Origin: Bradyrhizobium sp. CB2312
Lineage (GTDB): Bacteria; Pseudomonadota; Alphaproteobacteria; Rhizobiales; Xanthobacteraceae
Reading direction: 5' to 3'
Assembly: GCF_029714425.1 (NCBI RefSeq)
Contig: NZ_CP121668.1
Span: 2,687,501-2,751,500, forward strand
Length of the DNA stretch: 64,000 nucleotides
Shown here: piece by piece, positions 1 through 9,133 of the stretch
Layout of the letters: each line of letters starts with the position of its first letter
How positions within the stretch are numbered: the first letter of the stretch is position 1
Position numbers and translations under genes: made by a program
Notes under the pieces: generated by a model
Seen by the model: the letters and a program-made list of their open reading frames with translations, nothing else
What the model was told of the DNA's origin: nothing
The model's database searches: none

Positions 1-1441
1 AGCCATAGGTGCGCGCGCCGATGTCGATCGCCCGCGCAGCCGCGGCGTCCAGCCGTTCGCGCCCATAGGAGGCGGCGAGCCTGAGGATGCCGAGGCAGGC
101 GCGGAAGCCTTGCTCGGGGTGCGAGCGCTCGTCGAGAATGAGGTCGCACAACGCGCTGGTCGCCGGCCCGATCGCGGCGGCGTCCTGGCGGATACGCGCG
201 ATGGTCCAGCCGGCGTAGCGCCGATGGCTGGAGGCCATGTGCTCCGGCACGGTGGTGTGTTTGTGATTGCCGCTCATGCGCTGATGCGCGGCGATCCGCT
301 CGCCCTTGTGGAAGATCTCGACGGTGCGGGCCGTGAACCGCACCTCGACCTCGGCGCGGGCGAAGCGATGCGGAACGCTGTAGTAATGCTTCTCCACCTC
401 GACGTGGTAATCGAGACTGACGCGGCGGATCCGCCACTCGGCGAGGACGTAGGGGGACACCGGCAATGGCTTGAGCGCCGGCCGGTCGACCTCCTCGAGC
501 AACCGGCGGCGTGTCACGCCGAGCCGTCGGATCGGCCGTTCCTCGTTCAGCCTCGTGAGCAGTTCGCCGATCGCCGCATTGACCTCGGCCAGGCTGTAGA
601 AGGTGCGATGACGCAGGCGACTGAGCAGCCAGCGCTCGACGATGAGGACGGCCTGCTCGACCTTGGCCTTGTCGCGCGGCTTGCGCGGCCGCGCCGGCAA
701 GATGGCGGTGCCGTAATGCGCCGCCATCTCCGCATAGGTACGATTGATCTGCGGGTCGTACAGGCTCGCCTTGATGACCGCGACCTTGGTGTTGTCGGGC
801 ACCAGCAGCGCCGGTATGCCGCCGATCGCCGCGAAGGCGCCAACATGGGCGCTGATCCAGTCGGCGAGCCCCTGCGTCCACGTCGCCTGCGCGTAGGTGA
901 AGCTCGATGCGCCGAGCACGGCGACGAAGATCTGCGCCGTTCTGCGCTCACCGGTCAGGCGGTCGACCACCACCGGCACGCCATCGCCGGCGTAGTCGAC
1001 GAACAGCTTGTCGCCAGCCACATGGGCCTGGCGCATCGTCACCGACAGACGGCCCTCCCAGGCGCGGTAGAGCTCACAGAAGCGCGAGTACCGGTATCCG
1101 CCGGGCTCGGTGGCGATATATTCCTCCCACAGGATCGACAGCGTCACGTGCTTGCGTTTGAGCTCGCGGTGCACGGTCGCCCAGTCGGGCTCGGCGATGC
1201 GGCGGTGACCCTGACGGTTGCCATTGCCGGTCTTAGCGAACAGGCGAAGTTCCAGAACCGTGTCGGTGACGTCGTCTGGCAACGGCCAGCTCAAGCCCGC
1301 GGCCTCGAACCGCCGGAGCGCCAGCCGCACCGTCGAGGGTGCCGCGCCCACCCGTCGCGCAATCTCGCGGCTCGGCAGCCCGGCCGCCTTCATTCTGATC
1401 ACATCGCGCACACGGCGCATCGCAAGCCTCTCCGTCGGCAT
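1..1441 (-). CDS. istA: IS21-family transposase IstA (partial, C-terminus off the window)
   Basis: IstA is the DDE transposase of IS21 elements and works with the AAA+ helper IstB. The 480 codons visible start at an ATG (MPTERLAMRRVRDV) and run to the left edge without a stop. An N-terminal helix-turn-helix carries PSREIARRVG. The integrase core follows, with catalytic acidic residues in the contexts DYAGDG, VPDNTKV and DKAKVEQAV, in the expected order and spacing. The family is about 500 aa, so only a short tail is missing. A long open frame lies antisense to it but has no protein-like features. Nothing suggests the gene is broken. Confidence 0.88.
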   Translation of the reverse strand, partial: MPTERLAMRRVRDVIRMKAAGLPSREIARRVGAAPSTVRLALRRFEAAGLSWPLPDDVTDTVLELRLFAKTGNGNRQGHRRIAEPDWATVHRELKRKHVTLSILWEEYIATEPGGYRYSRFCELYRAWEGRLSVTMRQAHVAGDKLFVDYAGDGVPVVVDRLTGERRTAQIFVAVLGASSFTYAQATWTQGLADWISAHVGAFAAIGGIPALLVPDNTKVAVIKASLYDPQINRTYAEMAAHYGTAILPARPRKPRDKAKVEQAVLIVERWLLSRLRHRTFYSLAEVNAAIGELLTRLNEERPIRRLGVTRRRLLEEVDRPALKPLPVSPYVLAEWRIRRVSLDYHVEVEKHYYSVPHRFARAEVEVRFTARTVEIFHKGERIAAHQRMSGNHKHTTVPEHMASSHRRYAGWTIARIRQDAAAIGPATSALCDLILDERSHPEQGFRACLGILRLAASYGRERLDAAAARAIDIGARTYG

Positions 1442-1504
1442 CCAGGTCCCCTTCGCAAAGCCGAAAGGGTTGACCCTATGGGAGCCAGAAGAGGTCTCGT
1501 CACC

Positions 1505-1622
1505 CGGGCGACATCATCCCGGAATGGTGGGCGACATCATCTCGGAACGGGCGGGCGACTTCAAATCGGAATGGTGGGCGAGATCATCTCGGAATGGTGG
1601 GCGACATCGAGCGGAATCCGCA
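1505..1622. repeat. IS21 terminal multiple repeats
   Basis: Four imperfect copies of a roughly 20-25 bp unit (GGAATGGTGGGCGAcATCAT and variants with GGAACGGGCGGGCGA) lie between the istA start and the element end. Multiple terminal repeats of this kind are typical transposase-binding sites of IS21-family elements. They also overlap the region where the istA promoter must be. Confidence 0.75.
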
Positions 1623-1668
1623 CTCTGCGCATCGTCCGCCGACAGAAGCCACGGCCGCCTCGCGCAGC

Positions 1669-1827
1669 CTATTGCCGAGTGATCTTTGTTGCGCGCGCAA
1701 ATGCCTGCAGTGCGACGGCGCGAAGCTCAGGCAGGCCGGTTTGTCCAGCCTGAGCAGCTTCTAAAAGCTGCTCCGCAATGATCTTACGGCTCTCATGATC
1801 GCCCCCGTGCGGAAGTTGTCGGCACAT
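1669..1827 (-). CDS. small hypothetical protein (52 aa)
   Basis: This short frame encodes a mildly basic protein beginning MCRQLPHGGDHESRK and containing IIAEQLLEAAQAG, which looks like an amphipathic helix. An in-frame TAG immediately precedes the ATG, so the start is fixed if the gene is real. It lies just outside the IS21 end. No known domain is recognised. Composition is protein-like, but its shortness makes the call uncertain. Confidence 0.4.
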   Translation of the reverse strand: MCRQLPHGGDHESRKIIAEQLLEAAQAGQTGLPELRAVALQAFARATKITRQ

Positions 1828-2034
1828 CTATTCTAGCACCACTTCCATATTAGACTTCACCCGGTCGGACAAAGACATCCAACTTGCTCCGGCTTCATTG
1901 TCGGGAAGTTCCAACATTATTGAACTCCGGCGCCCGGTCGTCAATGTCCGGCAGCCGCGGTCGCTTCAGCGGCGATAGCAGGCACCTCGTCCGAAGGTAA
2001 CCTGTCCAGGGCCCTGCAGGCGGCGACTGTCTGC

Positions 2035-2217
2035 TCAAGACTCGTTTGCGGAGCCAACCAGGATCATGTATGCGCGCTCAGCCTGCTCCCTGGTCAAATT
2101 GGCCGCGACGTCTGTCCCGATCAATGCTGGGCCCCGACGCTCTCGATCGTAAACCATCCAACCAGTGCCTCCCATTCGAATGAGAAATCGGCCCGCCGGC
2201 TGCGCAATTTCGCTCAT
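2035..2217 (-). CDS. hypothetical protein (60 aa)
   Basis: The protein begins MSEIAQPAGRFLIRMGG and contains GTGWMVYDRERRGPA, then a helix rich in Glu and Ala near the end (TREQAERAYMIL). I chose the ATG at 2217 because a G-rich ribosome-binding stretch (GGGGGG) lies 5-10 bases upstream; an in-frame start at 2262 would add 15 residues. The layout, a short beta-rich front followed by one helix, is seen in many small uncharacterised rhizobial proteins. No function can be assigned. Confidence 0.55.
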   Translation of the reverse strand: MSEIAQPAGRFLIRMGGTGWMVYDRERRGPALIGTDVAANLTREQAERAYMILVGSANES

Positions 2218-2463
2218 CGTGCCCCCCAATTTCCTGCGAACTGATGAGTAGGCCGCGCTCATGCCCGGCTTGCATTGATGTATGTGAATCGGATCAAAAA
2301 AATAGCCATCGAAATTGTGCTAAAACGAACAGAGCAGCCCTTCGAGCTGTGAGTAGGCTCGCCTCTGCTTGGTGCAACCGACACCAAGCCCCCTCCAGAA
2401 GGCCCCGGCCTACATCCTCACGTCGGCCGGGGCCAACTCGGAGCCAGTCTATTTGGATTTTTC

Positions 2464-2745
2464 GCGAAGCGCGCCTCCGTGATCGTGACCACCAATCTCG
2501 CCTTCGGCGAATGGCCGAGCGTGTTCGGCGACGCCAAAATGACCACAGCGCTGCTCGACCGATTGACCCATCACTGCGACATTGTCGAGACCGGCAACGA
2601 TAGTTGGCGATTCAAGAGCCGAGACGACGATCACGCCACCCGCGCTCGTCTCGCCTCCGCTATCCCGGCCAGCTCCGACGAGACGAGCGCTACCAGCAAA
2701 GCTCGCCGCGCCAAGGGGTCAAAATTTGCAAGCCGATTGACACGG
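2464..2745 (+). pseudogene. istB: istB remnant with the right end of a second IS21-type element
   Basis: The frame from about 2464 reads [15 protein letters not shown], then [18 protein letters not shown], the conserved C-terminal part of the IS21 helper ATPase IstB. Everything upstream, including the Walker motifs, is missing. The frame then runs into the basic, low-complexity tail usual for IstB. Around 2716-2745 there is a GGGGTCAAAATTTGC...GCCGATTGACA sequence that resembles the end of an IS21 subgroup element. Orientation is opposite to the istA at the left edge, so the two pieces probably come from different insertions. Confidence 0.75.
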
Positions 2746-2775
2746 TGGTTGCGCCTCCCCGCAACCAAGTTGGCA

Positions 2776-2818
2776 AATAACCTCAGCAGTCTGAAGCACT
2801 TGCTGGGGTTATTTTTTG
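2776..2818 (+). terminator. hairpin plus T-run, intrinsic terminator
   Basis: AATAACC (2776-2782) pairs with GGTTATT (2807-2813), and the inner CAGCA pairs with TGCTG. The hairpin is followed directly by a run of six T. This is a good rho-independent terminator on the plus strand, just beyond the IS21 remnant. A second, smaller GGTTGCG/CGCAACC hairpin lies shortly before it. Confidence 0.6.
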
Positions 2819-2861
2819 TCCGAAATCGAGCCCAACAACATCAACGGCTTAGCCGACAGGT

Positions 2862-3011
2862 TCAAATCAACCCCGCAACCACACTCATCGCTTCGTCGCG
2901 GCCGCAGACGAGTGCTCCGGCTGCGCTGAGCTTGGCCATCCGGATCCAGAAAACATAACGCGTGCCGGGCCAAGCACCGATTTTCTTGGCGGTCTTTAGG
3001 ATTTCATTCAT
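2862..3011 (-). CDS. possible small protein (49 aa)
   Basis: This short frame starts [14 protein letters not shown] and ends [13 protein letters not shown]. It is basic at the front and hydrophobic later, with no recognised domain. It sits between an IS remnant and an enolase stub, so it may be a fragment of a lost gene. Confidence 0.22.
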   Translation of the reverse strand: MNEILKTAKKIGAWPGTRYVFWIRMAKLSAAGALVCGRDEAMSVVAGLI

Positions 3012-3128
3012 GAGGAAAGAGAACGAAGAAATTCCGATCACTGATACTTATGTCACTTCAATCGCGCGGATCAGGCCCTCAAGACGCTCGCTCGCCTGAT
3101 CGGTCGTCAGATGGCACGCGAGCTGCTT

Positions 3129-3425
<297 letters not shown>

Positions 3426-3577
3426 TCACGCGTCAGCCAGAGCGCAAGGAGTACAGCTGGAAGGAATTGGAAGCGGCCGGCGGGGACGTCTCAAAAGTCG
3501 AGTCCTTGACGGTTTGGAAGGTGCCGCCGTTCCTTCGCACCACGTGGAGCAGGAGCGGCGCAATCGCCCTGTTGGCT

Positions 3578-4183
3578 TCATCGACTGTTGCGAAGCGCGG
3601 CTCGTGGCTTTTTGCGGGAGTCAGACAAATTGGCTCCGGAAGCCCGCTGATCCTCCTGAAACTTGAGCGTCGCTTGAACATGTTCGGCGAGCTTCAACGC
3701 GCTATCGGCGTTCGCAGCAAGGCGAGACAGGAGCTGGGACAACACTTTGAACTCCTCGCGTGTCAACACCCCAAACAACGCGTCGTTGACCGGGCGTTGC
3801 AAGGCGGCGAGGCTGATCAATTGATCCACTCCGTGTTGGGTGAGGGCGAGCTGTACCCGCCGTCCATCGCCCGGATGGGGGCTCTTCTCGAGCAGGCCGT
3901 CGGAAACCAGCTTGTTGATCTCGTTGGTAACGAAGGCGCCGCTTAGATACAGCCTTTCGGCGACCTGGTTGACCCCCATCGGTTCCTCCGCCGTCGAATT
4001 CTTGATCGCGATGAGGATCAGGTACTGGGTAGGCGATAGGCCAGCAAAGCTCGCGAACGTTTCACGGGCGGATTCCAGGCTGCGTCCGAACGCGAAATAG
4101 TCGTAGAGGAGACCGCGAAACGTGCGGTCCCCATTTTTGTCGAGCAGGTCGGGCTTCGACACTGTCAAAAGCGCATCGATCAC
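3578..4183 (-). CDS. MarR-family transcriptional regulator
   Basis: MarR proteins are dimeric winged-helix repressors released by small, often aromatic, ligands. This 201-residue protein has the MarR layout: an N-terminal dimerisation helix, SPTQYLILIAI, a recognition region GVNQVAERLYLSGAFVTNEINKL, and the wing with the conserved DGRRV. I chose the GTG at 4183 because a strong GGGGGGAGGAAG site lies just upstream; an in-frame extension to 4345 would cross the promoter region. The C-terminal tail is longer and more basic than usual. The gene diverges from the monooxygenase operon, with a palindrome between them, so it probably represses that operon and itself. Confidence 0.85.
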   Translation of the reverse strand: MIDALLTVSKPDLLDKNGDRTFRGLLYDYFAFGRSLESARETFASFAGLSPTQYLILIAIKNSTAEEPMGVNQVAERLYLSGAFVTNEINKLVSDGLLEKSPHPGDGRRVQLALTQHGVDQLISLAALQRPVNDALFGVLTREEFKVLSQLLSRLAANADSALKLAEHVQATLKFQEDQRASGANLSDSRKKPRAALRNSR

Positions 4184-4271
4184 GGTCTTCCTCCCCCCGC
4201 GAACGGCATTTCGCTGGTTTCCTCTAAAAAGCACGCATGTGCCTGCACAGCAAGGGCTTGACATTTCCAGA

Positions 4272-4290
4272 TAGCTTTGTGAGAAAGCTA
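4272..4290. promoter_or_regulatory. palindromic operator, likely MarR site
   Basis: TAGCTTT-GTGAG-AAAGCTA is a perfect 7-bp inverted repeat with a 5-bp spacer, lying between the divergent MarR gene and the flavin reductase gene. Position, length and symmetry suit a MarR dimer. That this regulator binds it is inference. Confidence 0.6.
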
Positions 4291-4333
4291 CTTGAGAATT
4301 ATAAAGCAGGGCAGGACAGCGAGGCGGTGTCCC

Positions 4334-4852
4334 ATGGAGGACCATGCATTCAGGCGTGCGCTAGGAGAATTCGCGACCGGCGTTGCGGTGGTGACGGCGC
4401 GTGGTAAGGGCGAAGAGCTTATCGGCGTGACCATGAGTTCGTTCAATTCAGTCTCGCTTGATCCGCCACTCGTTCTTTTCAGTGTCGACCGCAAGGCGCG
4501 CAGCCTGCCTGCGATGCTCGATGCCAAGGGCTTTGCGGTGAACATCCTGGCGCGCGACCAGGAAAGCATCTCCAACCAGTTCGCGCGCGCCCTCTCCAAC
4601 AAATGGGATCAGGTCAAGACATCGGTCGGCCATGCCGAGGCCCCGCTGATCTCGGGCGCGCTGGTCCACTTCGAATGCGCGCCCTACGCGAACTATGACG
4701 GCGGCGACCACGTCATCTTCGTCGTTCGTGTCGTCCGCCACACGACCCGTCCCGATGCAGCTGCGCCCCTGATCTTCTTTCGTGGTCGATACCGCGATCT
4801 CATCGATGAAACCGAGCGCGAGCCGACCTGGCCGCTTCCCATTCACTACTAG
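4334..4852 (+). CDS. flavin reductase, small component of a two-component monooxygenase
   Basis: This 172-residue protein belongs to the HpaC/flavin-reductase-like family, which uses NAD(P)H to supply reduced flavin to a partner oxygenase. It has the family start FRRALGEFATGVAVVTA, the flavin-contact segment GVTMSSFNSVSLDPPLVLFS, and the later GDHVIFVVRVV region. ATG 4334 follows a GAGGCGG site; the TTG at 4292 would start inside the presumed promoter. It is the first gene of the operon and lies 21 bp from the HpaB-type oxygenase gene, its expected partner. Confidence 0.88.
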   Translation: MEDHAFRRALGEFATGVAVVTARGKGEELIGVTMSSFNSVSLDPPLVLFSVDRKARSLPAMLDAKGFAVNILARDQESISNQFARALSNKWDQVKTSVGHAEAPLISGALVHFECAPYANYDGGDHVIFVVRVVRHTTRPDAAAPLIFFRGRYRDLIDETEREPTWPLPIHY

Positions 4853-4873
4853 CTTCGAACCGGAGAAACCGCG

Positions 4874-6343
4874 ATGCGTAGCGCAAAGGAATATTTATCG
4901 GGTCTGAAGGACGGCCGCACCATCTACATCAACGGCTCCGCCGTGGGGGATGTGACGAAACACCATGCCTTCCGCAATCTCGCCGGTTCGATGGCGGGTC
5001 TGTTCGACTTTGCGAACACTCCCGAGAATGCGGATCTGATGACGTTCGCGACGGACGCCGGGCGTGCCAACCGCATCTGGCAGCTTCCAGCGACCTACGC
5101 CGATCTCGTCACGCGGCGAAAGGCGCTTGAGGCATGGGCCGAGTTGCACGCGGGCTTCATGGGCCGCGCGCCGGATCACGTCGCATCCTGCATTTCCGGG
5201 CTCTACATGGGGCTGGACGTCTTCAAGGAGTATGATCCGGCCCGTGCCGGTGCGCTCGAGAGCTACTATCGTTATGCGCGCGATAAGGATCTCTATCTTA
5301 CCTACGTCATCATCAATCCGCAGGCGGACCGTTCGAAGGGGGCGGCCGAGCAGGTCGATCCGTTCTTGACCGCTGGCGTCGTCGATCGCGATGCCGAAGG
5401 GATCATAATCCGCGGCGCCAAGATGCTGGCTACCGGCGGCGTCGTAGCCGACGAGGTCTTTGTCACGACCATCCAGCCGATGCGTCCGGGTGAAGAGCGC
5501 TATGCGATGTCCTTCGCGATTCCGATGAATACGAAGGGGCTGAAGATGCTGTCGCGCAAATCTTACGAAGATGCCGCGGGCGCCGTGTTCGACAATCCTC
5601 TGGCCAGCCGGTTCGACGAGAACGATTCCGTTCTTTATTTCGACGATGTGAAGGTGCCGTGGGATCGCGTCTTCGTCGAAGGCAATGTCGAGATGTGCCA
5701 AAGGCAATTTCACGGCACGCCTTGTCACGTGTATCAGAACTATCAGGCGATGGTCCGACTGAGCGTTAAGCTCAAGTTCCTTGCGGGCCTTGCGCACCGA
5801 ACCGCCGAGATGAACGGCGTCACCCAATTTCCGCAGGTGCGCGAGATGCTGGGGCAGCTCGCGGCCGAGACCGGCATGGTGGACGCGATGGTCGCCGCCA
5901 TGGAGGCGAAGGGCACGCAGATCGGTCCCTACTTCATCCCGGATCGGCACACGCTCTATTCCGCGCAGGTGCTGACGCAGCAGCTCTATACGCACATCCT
6001 CAACACCCTGCGCGAGCTCGCCGGCGGCGGCATGATCATGTTGCCTTCGTCCGTCGCCGATCTCGCCAATCCCGAGATCGCGACCCTGATCGGCAAGACG
6101 CAGCAGTCGCCGAAGGCCAACTCACATGATCGCGTGAAGTTCTACAAGCTCGCCTGGGATGCCGTCGGCTCCGAGTTCGGTTCGCGGCATCAGCAATACG
6201 AGATGTTCTACTCCGGCGCGACCTTCGTCACCAAGGGCCATTCCTACCGCACCTATGACTGGGCGGGCGCCGATCGGCTGGTCCAGAGCATGCTCGATTC
6301 TTACGACCTCAACGGCGTTTCATCTTCCAGCAAAGCCGCCTGA
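4874..6343 (+). CDS. 4-hydroxyphenylacetate 3-hydroxylase-family flavin monooxygenase
   Basis: HpaB-type oxygenases use reduced FAD from a separate reductase to hydroxylate phenolic or related substrates ortho to a hydroxyl. The 489-residue protein keeps the family landmarks: SAKEYLSGLKDGRTIYING at the N-terminus, SCISGLYMGLDVFKEY, an acyl-CoA-dehydrogenase-like core with GAKMLATGGVVADEVFV, and the four-helix C-terminal part with GGGMIMLPSS. It is slightly shorter than E. coli HpaB. The reductase is immediately upstream and a cupin 15 bp downstream. The substrate cannot be read from sequence; the amidase and UbiD/UbiX downstream argue for an aromatic carboxylated or amide compound. Confidence 0.88.
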   Translation: MRSAKEYLSGLKDGRTIYINGSAVGDVTKHHAFRNLAGSMAGLFDFANTPENADLMTFATDAGRANRIWQLPATYADLVTRRKALEAWAELHAGFMGRAPDHVASCISGLYMGLDVFKEYDPARAGALESYYRYARDKDLYLTYVIINPQADRSKGAAEQVDPFLTAGVVDRDAEGIIIRGAKMLATGGVVADEVFVTTIQPMRPGEERYAMSFAIPMNTKGLKMLSRKSYEDAAGAVFDNPLASRFDENDSVLYFDDVKVPWDRVFVEGNVEMCQRQFHGTPCHVYQNYQAMVRLSVKLKFLAGLAHRTAEMNGVTQFPQVREMLGQLAAETGMVDAMVAAMEAKGTQIGPYFIPDRHTLYSAQVLTQQLYTHILNTLRELAGGGMIMLPSSVADLANPEIATLIGKTQQSPKANSHDRVKFYKLAWDAVGSEFGSRHQQYEMFYSGATFVTKGHSYRTYDWAGADRLVQSMLDSYDLNGVSSSSKAA

Positions 6344-6358
6344 ACCAAGGAGACAACC

Positions 6359-6739
6359 ATGCCTGTCAACAAGAAGCACGACGAATTCTATACGCTCGAC
6401 ATGAATGCCGGTTGGGAAGTGCCGGCCGGCTACCCGGCGGGGATCCAGCAGAAGATCCTTGCGGGCGGACTGGACGAGGCGAACAGGCGCGGGACGCGTA
6501 CCCGGTTGCTCCGCTTCGCGCCTGGCGTCTATACGACCACTCCCTTCTCACACGAGTACTGGGAGGAGGTCTATCTCGTTTCGGGCGACCTGATCGTCGG
6601 CAACGACGAGAAGGGCGAGGGTGGCAAGAGCTTCCCGCCGAACACCTATGCCTGCCGGCCACCTCATGCGCCGCACGGGCCGTTCAAATCCGTCAACGGC
6701 TGCCTGCTGATCGAGATGCACTACTTTGATCCGGTTTGA
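6359..6739 (+). CDS. cupin-domain protein
   Basis: This is a single-domain cupin of 126 residues. The beta-barrel motifs appear as TPFSHEYWEEVYLVSGDLIVG and later PHAPHGPFKSVNGCLLIEMHYF, with the His and Glu residues that usually hold a metal. A clear AAGGAGA site precedes the ATG. Because it sits between the monooxygenase and the transporter genes it may be a ring-modifying dioxygenase, isomerase or accessory protein of the pathway. The fold is clear, the reaction is not. Confidence 0.8.
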   Translation: MPVNKKHDEFYTLDMNAGWEVPAGYPAGIQQKILAGGLDEANRRGTRTRLLRFAPGVYTTTPFSHEYWEEVYLVSGDLIVGNDEKGEGGKSFPPNTYACRPPHAPHGPFKSVNGCLLIEMHYFDPV

Positions 6740-6794
6740 TACCGGCGCGCGATCGCCAACAACATCCATTTGACCGGCCAAAGGAAGAAAAATT

Positions 6795-8183
6795 ATGGTG
6801 TTCAGAGGTATTTCCAGAGCAGTTGTGCGTTGCGCGTCGTCGCTTCAATTGCTCTTCAGATTGGATGGCGGGCTGCCGCAGGCCAATCTACGGTTGGTGG
6901 TCGATGGTCTCGCGGGTGCACTTGCGATCGGAGTAGTGGCGACGACTCCAGTCGCGGCACAGGAAAAGCCGAGTTCGGTCGGACTGGGCATCTTCACCTT
7001 CACATCTGGTCCCGCGGCCGCCTTTGGCATGCCGGGAAAAAATGCAGCCGACCTGATGATCGAGCAGATCAATGCTCAAGGCGGTATCGCGGGCGTGCCG
7101 GTAAGTGCGACCTATGTCGACGAAGGGCAAGGAACCCAAGGCGTCATAGCCGAATATCGCCGCTTGGCCGGCGACGCAAAGAATCAGGTGCTAATTGCGG
7201 CGTTATCGAGCGCCAACTGCTTGGCGCTGGCGCCCCTCGCTGAACAGTTGGAGGTTCCAACCGTCGCCTGGAACTGTGACACCCATCAACTTTTGATCGA
7301 CGGAAAAAGCAAACACATGTTCCGTCCGAACGGCAACACCGTACCTGAATTCGTCGCCTACGCGCTCTATGTTTTGGAGCGCAAACCAAACATGAAGACG
7401 GTCGCGATCATCAATCCAGACTACGCCTTCGGCCATGACGCAGCCAAGATATTCACAGCGGCGCTGAAGGCGCTGAAACCCGACGTCGAGATCGTCGCCG
7501 AGCTATATCCGAAACTCGGCTCGCCGAACTATCAGACGGAAATTTCGCGCCTCACTACCGCGCGCCCGGATGTCGTTTTTTCTAACCTCTGGGGTGCTGA
7601 CCTAGAAAATTTCGTGCGCCAGGCCGCGCCGCGCGGGCTGTTCACTTCCAGCCAAGTGATCCTCGCGGTCGGCGAGACTGTGCTGCAACGCGTTCCGTTG
7701 CCCGACGGCGTGATCGTTGGCGTTCTGGGTGATGGCTGGTGGATGTCGCCGGATGCCAAGGCCAATCCCGAGGCGATCAAATTTGCTGAGGCATACAAGT
7801 CTCGCTTCGGAGAGTATCCGGTTTCCCCATCCATTAAGATGGCCAATACTTTGGTCTATATGAAGGATGCCTATAAGGCCGCGATGTTGAAGAATGGCGG
7901 CAGGTGGCCGACGCGTGCAGAACTCGCAAGCGCCATGCAAGGGAGCAAGGTCGCGACACTGACTGGCACCGTGCAAACGCGCGCCGACAATGACGGCCTT
8001 GTCGACCAGATTGTCGGCGTCACGATGAAAACGCCGGCGCAGCCGTTCCCCGTCATTGGCGACATGGTTCGCTATAAGGGCGATAGCGTGATGCCGCAGG
8101 TCGGTCAGGACCCACTTGCTTGGATTTCGACGCTGACGCCGGAGTTCGCGAAGAACCTGCCGAAGCCGGGAAGCTACAATTAG
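6795..8183 (+). CDS. ABC transporter substrate-binding protein (branched-chain amino-acid type)
   Basis: This is a periplasmic type I solute-binding protein of the LivJ/urea/amide class that delivers ligand to the LivHMGF-type permease encoded next. The 462-residue precursor has a hydrophobic segment LAGALAIGVVATTPVAAQ with likely cleavage after VAA, about 55 residues in; the stretch before it is unusually long, so the true start may be internal. The mature part opens with VGLGIFTFTSGPAAAFGMPG and has the two-lobe pattern, including ALSSANCLALAPLAEQ and AIINPDYAFGHDAAK. It leads a five-gene importer operon inside the catabolic island and probably binds the compound degraded there. Confidence 0.87.
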   Translation: MVFRGISRAVVRCASSLQLLFRLDGGLPQANLRLVVDGLAGALAIGVVATTPVAAQEKPSSVGLGIFTFTSGPAAAFGMPGKNAADLMIEQINAQGGIAGVPVSATYVDEGQGTQGVIAEYRRLAGDAKNQVLIAALSSANCLALAPLAEQLEVPTVAWNCDTHQLLIDGKSKHMFRPNGNTVPEFVAYALYVLERKPNMKTVAIINPDYAFGHDAAKIFTAALKALKPDVEIVAELYPKLGSPNYQTEISRLTTARPDVVFSNLWGADLENFVRQAAPRGLFTSSQVILAVGETVLQRVPLPDGVIVGVLGDGWWMSPDAKANPEAIKFAEAYKSRFGEYPVSPSIKMANTLVYMKDAYKAAMLKNGGRWPTRAELASAMQGSKVATLTGTVQTRADNDGLVDQIVGVTMKTPAQPFPVIGDMVRYKGDSVMPQVGQDPLAWISTLTPEFAKNLPKPGSYN

Positions 8184-8233
8184 GTAACAATAGTCACCAA
8201 CTTGCTTTCTTTTATCACGTGAGGCGTAAGCCG

Positions 8234-9133
8234 ATGTCGAATGCAATCATTCCGTTGCTGGTAGATAGCCTTGCAAGCGCCGCGTTGATCTTCTTCGCTG
8301 CGGTCGGCCTGACCTTAGTATTCAGCGTGCTGCGCGTCCTCAACGTAGCTCATGGGAGTCTCTATTCGATCGGAGGCTATGTCGCGGCGTCAATCTGCTT
8401 GTTCATAGCGAGCCGGCAGCTCAACCCATATCTATCGTTTGCGGCGCTGTTCTTCAGCGCTGTCTTCGTCGCAGTGATATTCGGTCCGTTGATCGAGCGC
8501 AGCTTGATCCGGTGGACCTACGGGAAGTCGGAGGCCGTCCAGATCCTGGTCACCTTTGGGCTGTTTCTCATCCTGGAAGATCTGCAGCGCATGACCTTTG
8601 GCGTGCAATCCTTCTACGAGGATGCACCGATGCGATTGCTCGGCACGTCTAGCATTGGCGGGATCGTCTACCTGAACTACCAGATCGCGCTGATTGCGAT
8701 GGCGCTGCTAGTCGTGATCGGCCTGCGGCTCCTGATCAACCACACTCGGCTTGGGCGGCTGACTACGGCCGTCGTGACCGATCGAGAGATGGCACAGTCG
8801 ATCGGCATCGATACCAACAAGATATTTATCCTGGCATTCTCGCTTGGGGTATTCCTTGCGGCGTTGGGAGGTGCCTTGGCGACTCCAACCTCCGGCGTCG
8901 CGCCGGGCCTCGGTGCCGACACGATGGTCCTCGCCTTTGCGGTGGCGGCGATCGGCGGCCTCGGACAGATCGAAGGCGCTGCAGTGGCTTCGTTGATCGT
9001 CGGCCTGGCACGCGTGCTCGCGATCTATCTGGCGCCTTCGCTGGATGCGGTCGCGCCCTATTTGGCGATGCTGGCCGTTCTCCTGATCCGCCCTTACGGC
9101 CTGTTCGGATCGATGACGGCGCGGAGAATTTGA
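8234..9133 (+). CDS. ABC transporter permease, LivH type
   Basis: This 299-residue inner-membrane protein has about eight hydrophobic segments and the LivH signature GLTLVFSVLRVLNVAHGSLY near the N-terminus, plus the coupling-helix region DREMAQSIGIDT. It pairs with the LivM-type permease whose ATG overlaps its stop codon (TGATG at 9131-9135). An in-frame upstream start exists, but ATG 9234 is not used; the ATG at 8234 has a GTGAGGCG site close upstream and matches family length. Confidence 0.9.
   Translation: MSNAIIPLLVDSLASAALIFFAAVGLTLVFSVLRVLNVAHGSLYSIGGYVAASICLFIASRQLNPYLSFAALFFSAVFVAVIFGPLIERSLIRWTYGKSEAVQILVTFGLFLILEDLQRMTFGVQSFYEDAPMRLLGTSSIGGIVYLNYQIALIAMALLVVIGLRLLINHTRLGRLTTAVVTDREMAQSIGIDTNKIFILAFSLGVFLAALGGALATPTSGVAPGLGADTMVLAFAVAAIGGLGQIEGAAVASLIVGLARVLAIYLAPSLDAVAPYLAMLAVLLIRPYGLFGSMTARRI

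Larger units (their letters stand above)
1..1622 (-). mobile_element. IS21-family insertion sequence, right-hand part
   Basis: This is one end of an IS21-type element that continues past the left edge. It holds most of the transposase gene istA, transcribed leftwards, and the terminal repeat block between 1505 and 1622. The outermost bases, read on the minus strand, begin TGCGGATTCCG, an IS21-like 5'-TG end, so I place the boundary near 1622. The helper gene istB should lie beyond position 1. The other end and any target duplication cannot be seen. Confidence 0.85.

Noticed and set aside
1505..1622. Repeated units that might suggest a CRISPR array
   Set aside because: The repeats are imperfect, closely packed without unique spacers, and lie at an IS21 end. 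No cas gene is present.
110..1753. Long plus-strand open frame of 547 codons
   Set aside because: It is antisense to istA, is rich in Arg, Gly and Pro without domain motifs, and continues across the IS end. GC-rich DNA often leaves such frames open.
3433..3681. Minus-strand 82-codon frame overlapping the MarR end
   Set aside because: It overlaps the MarR gene in another frame and lacks an evident ribosome-binding site or family motif.
4895..5995. Minus-strand frame of 366 codons inside the HpaB-type gene
   Set aside because: The opposite strand has a clear monooxygenase with family motifs; the antisense product has none.
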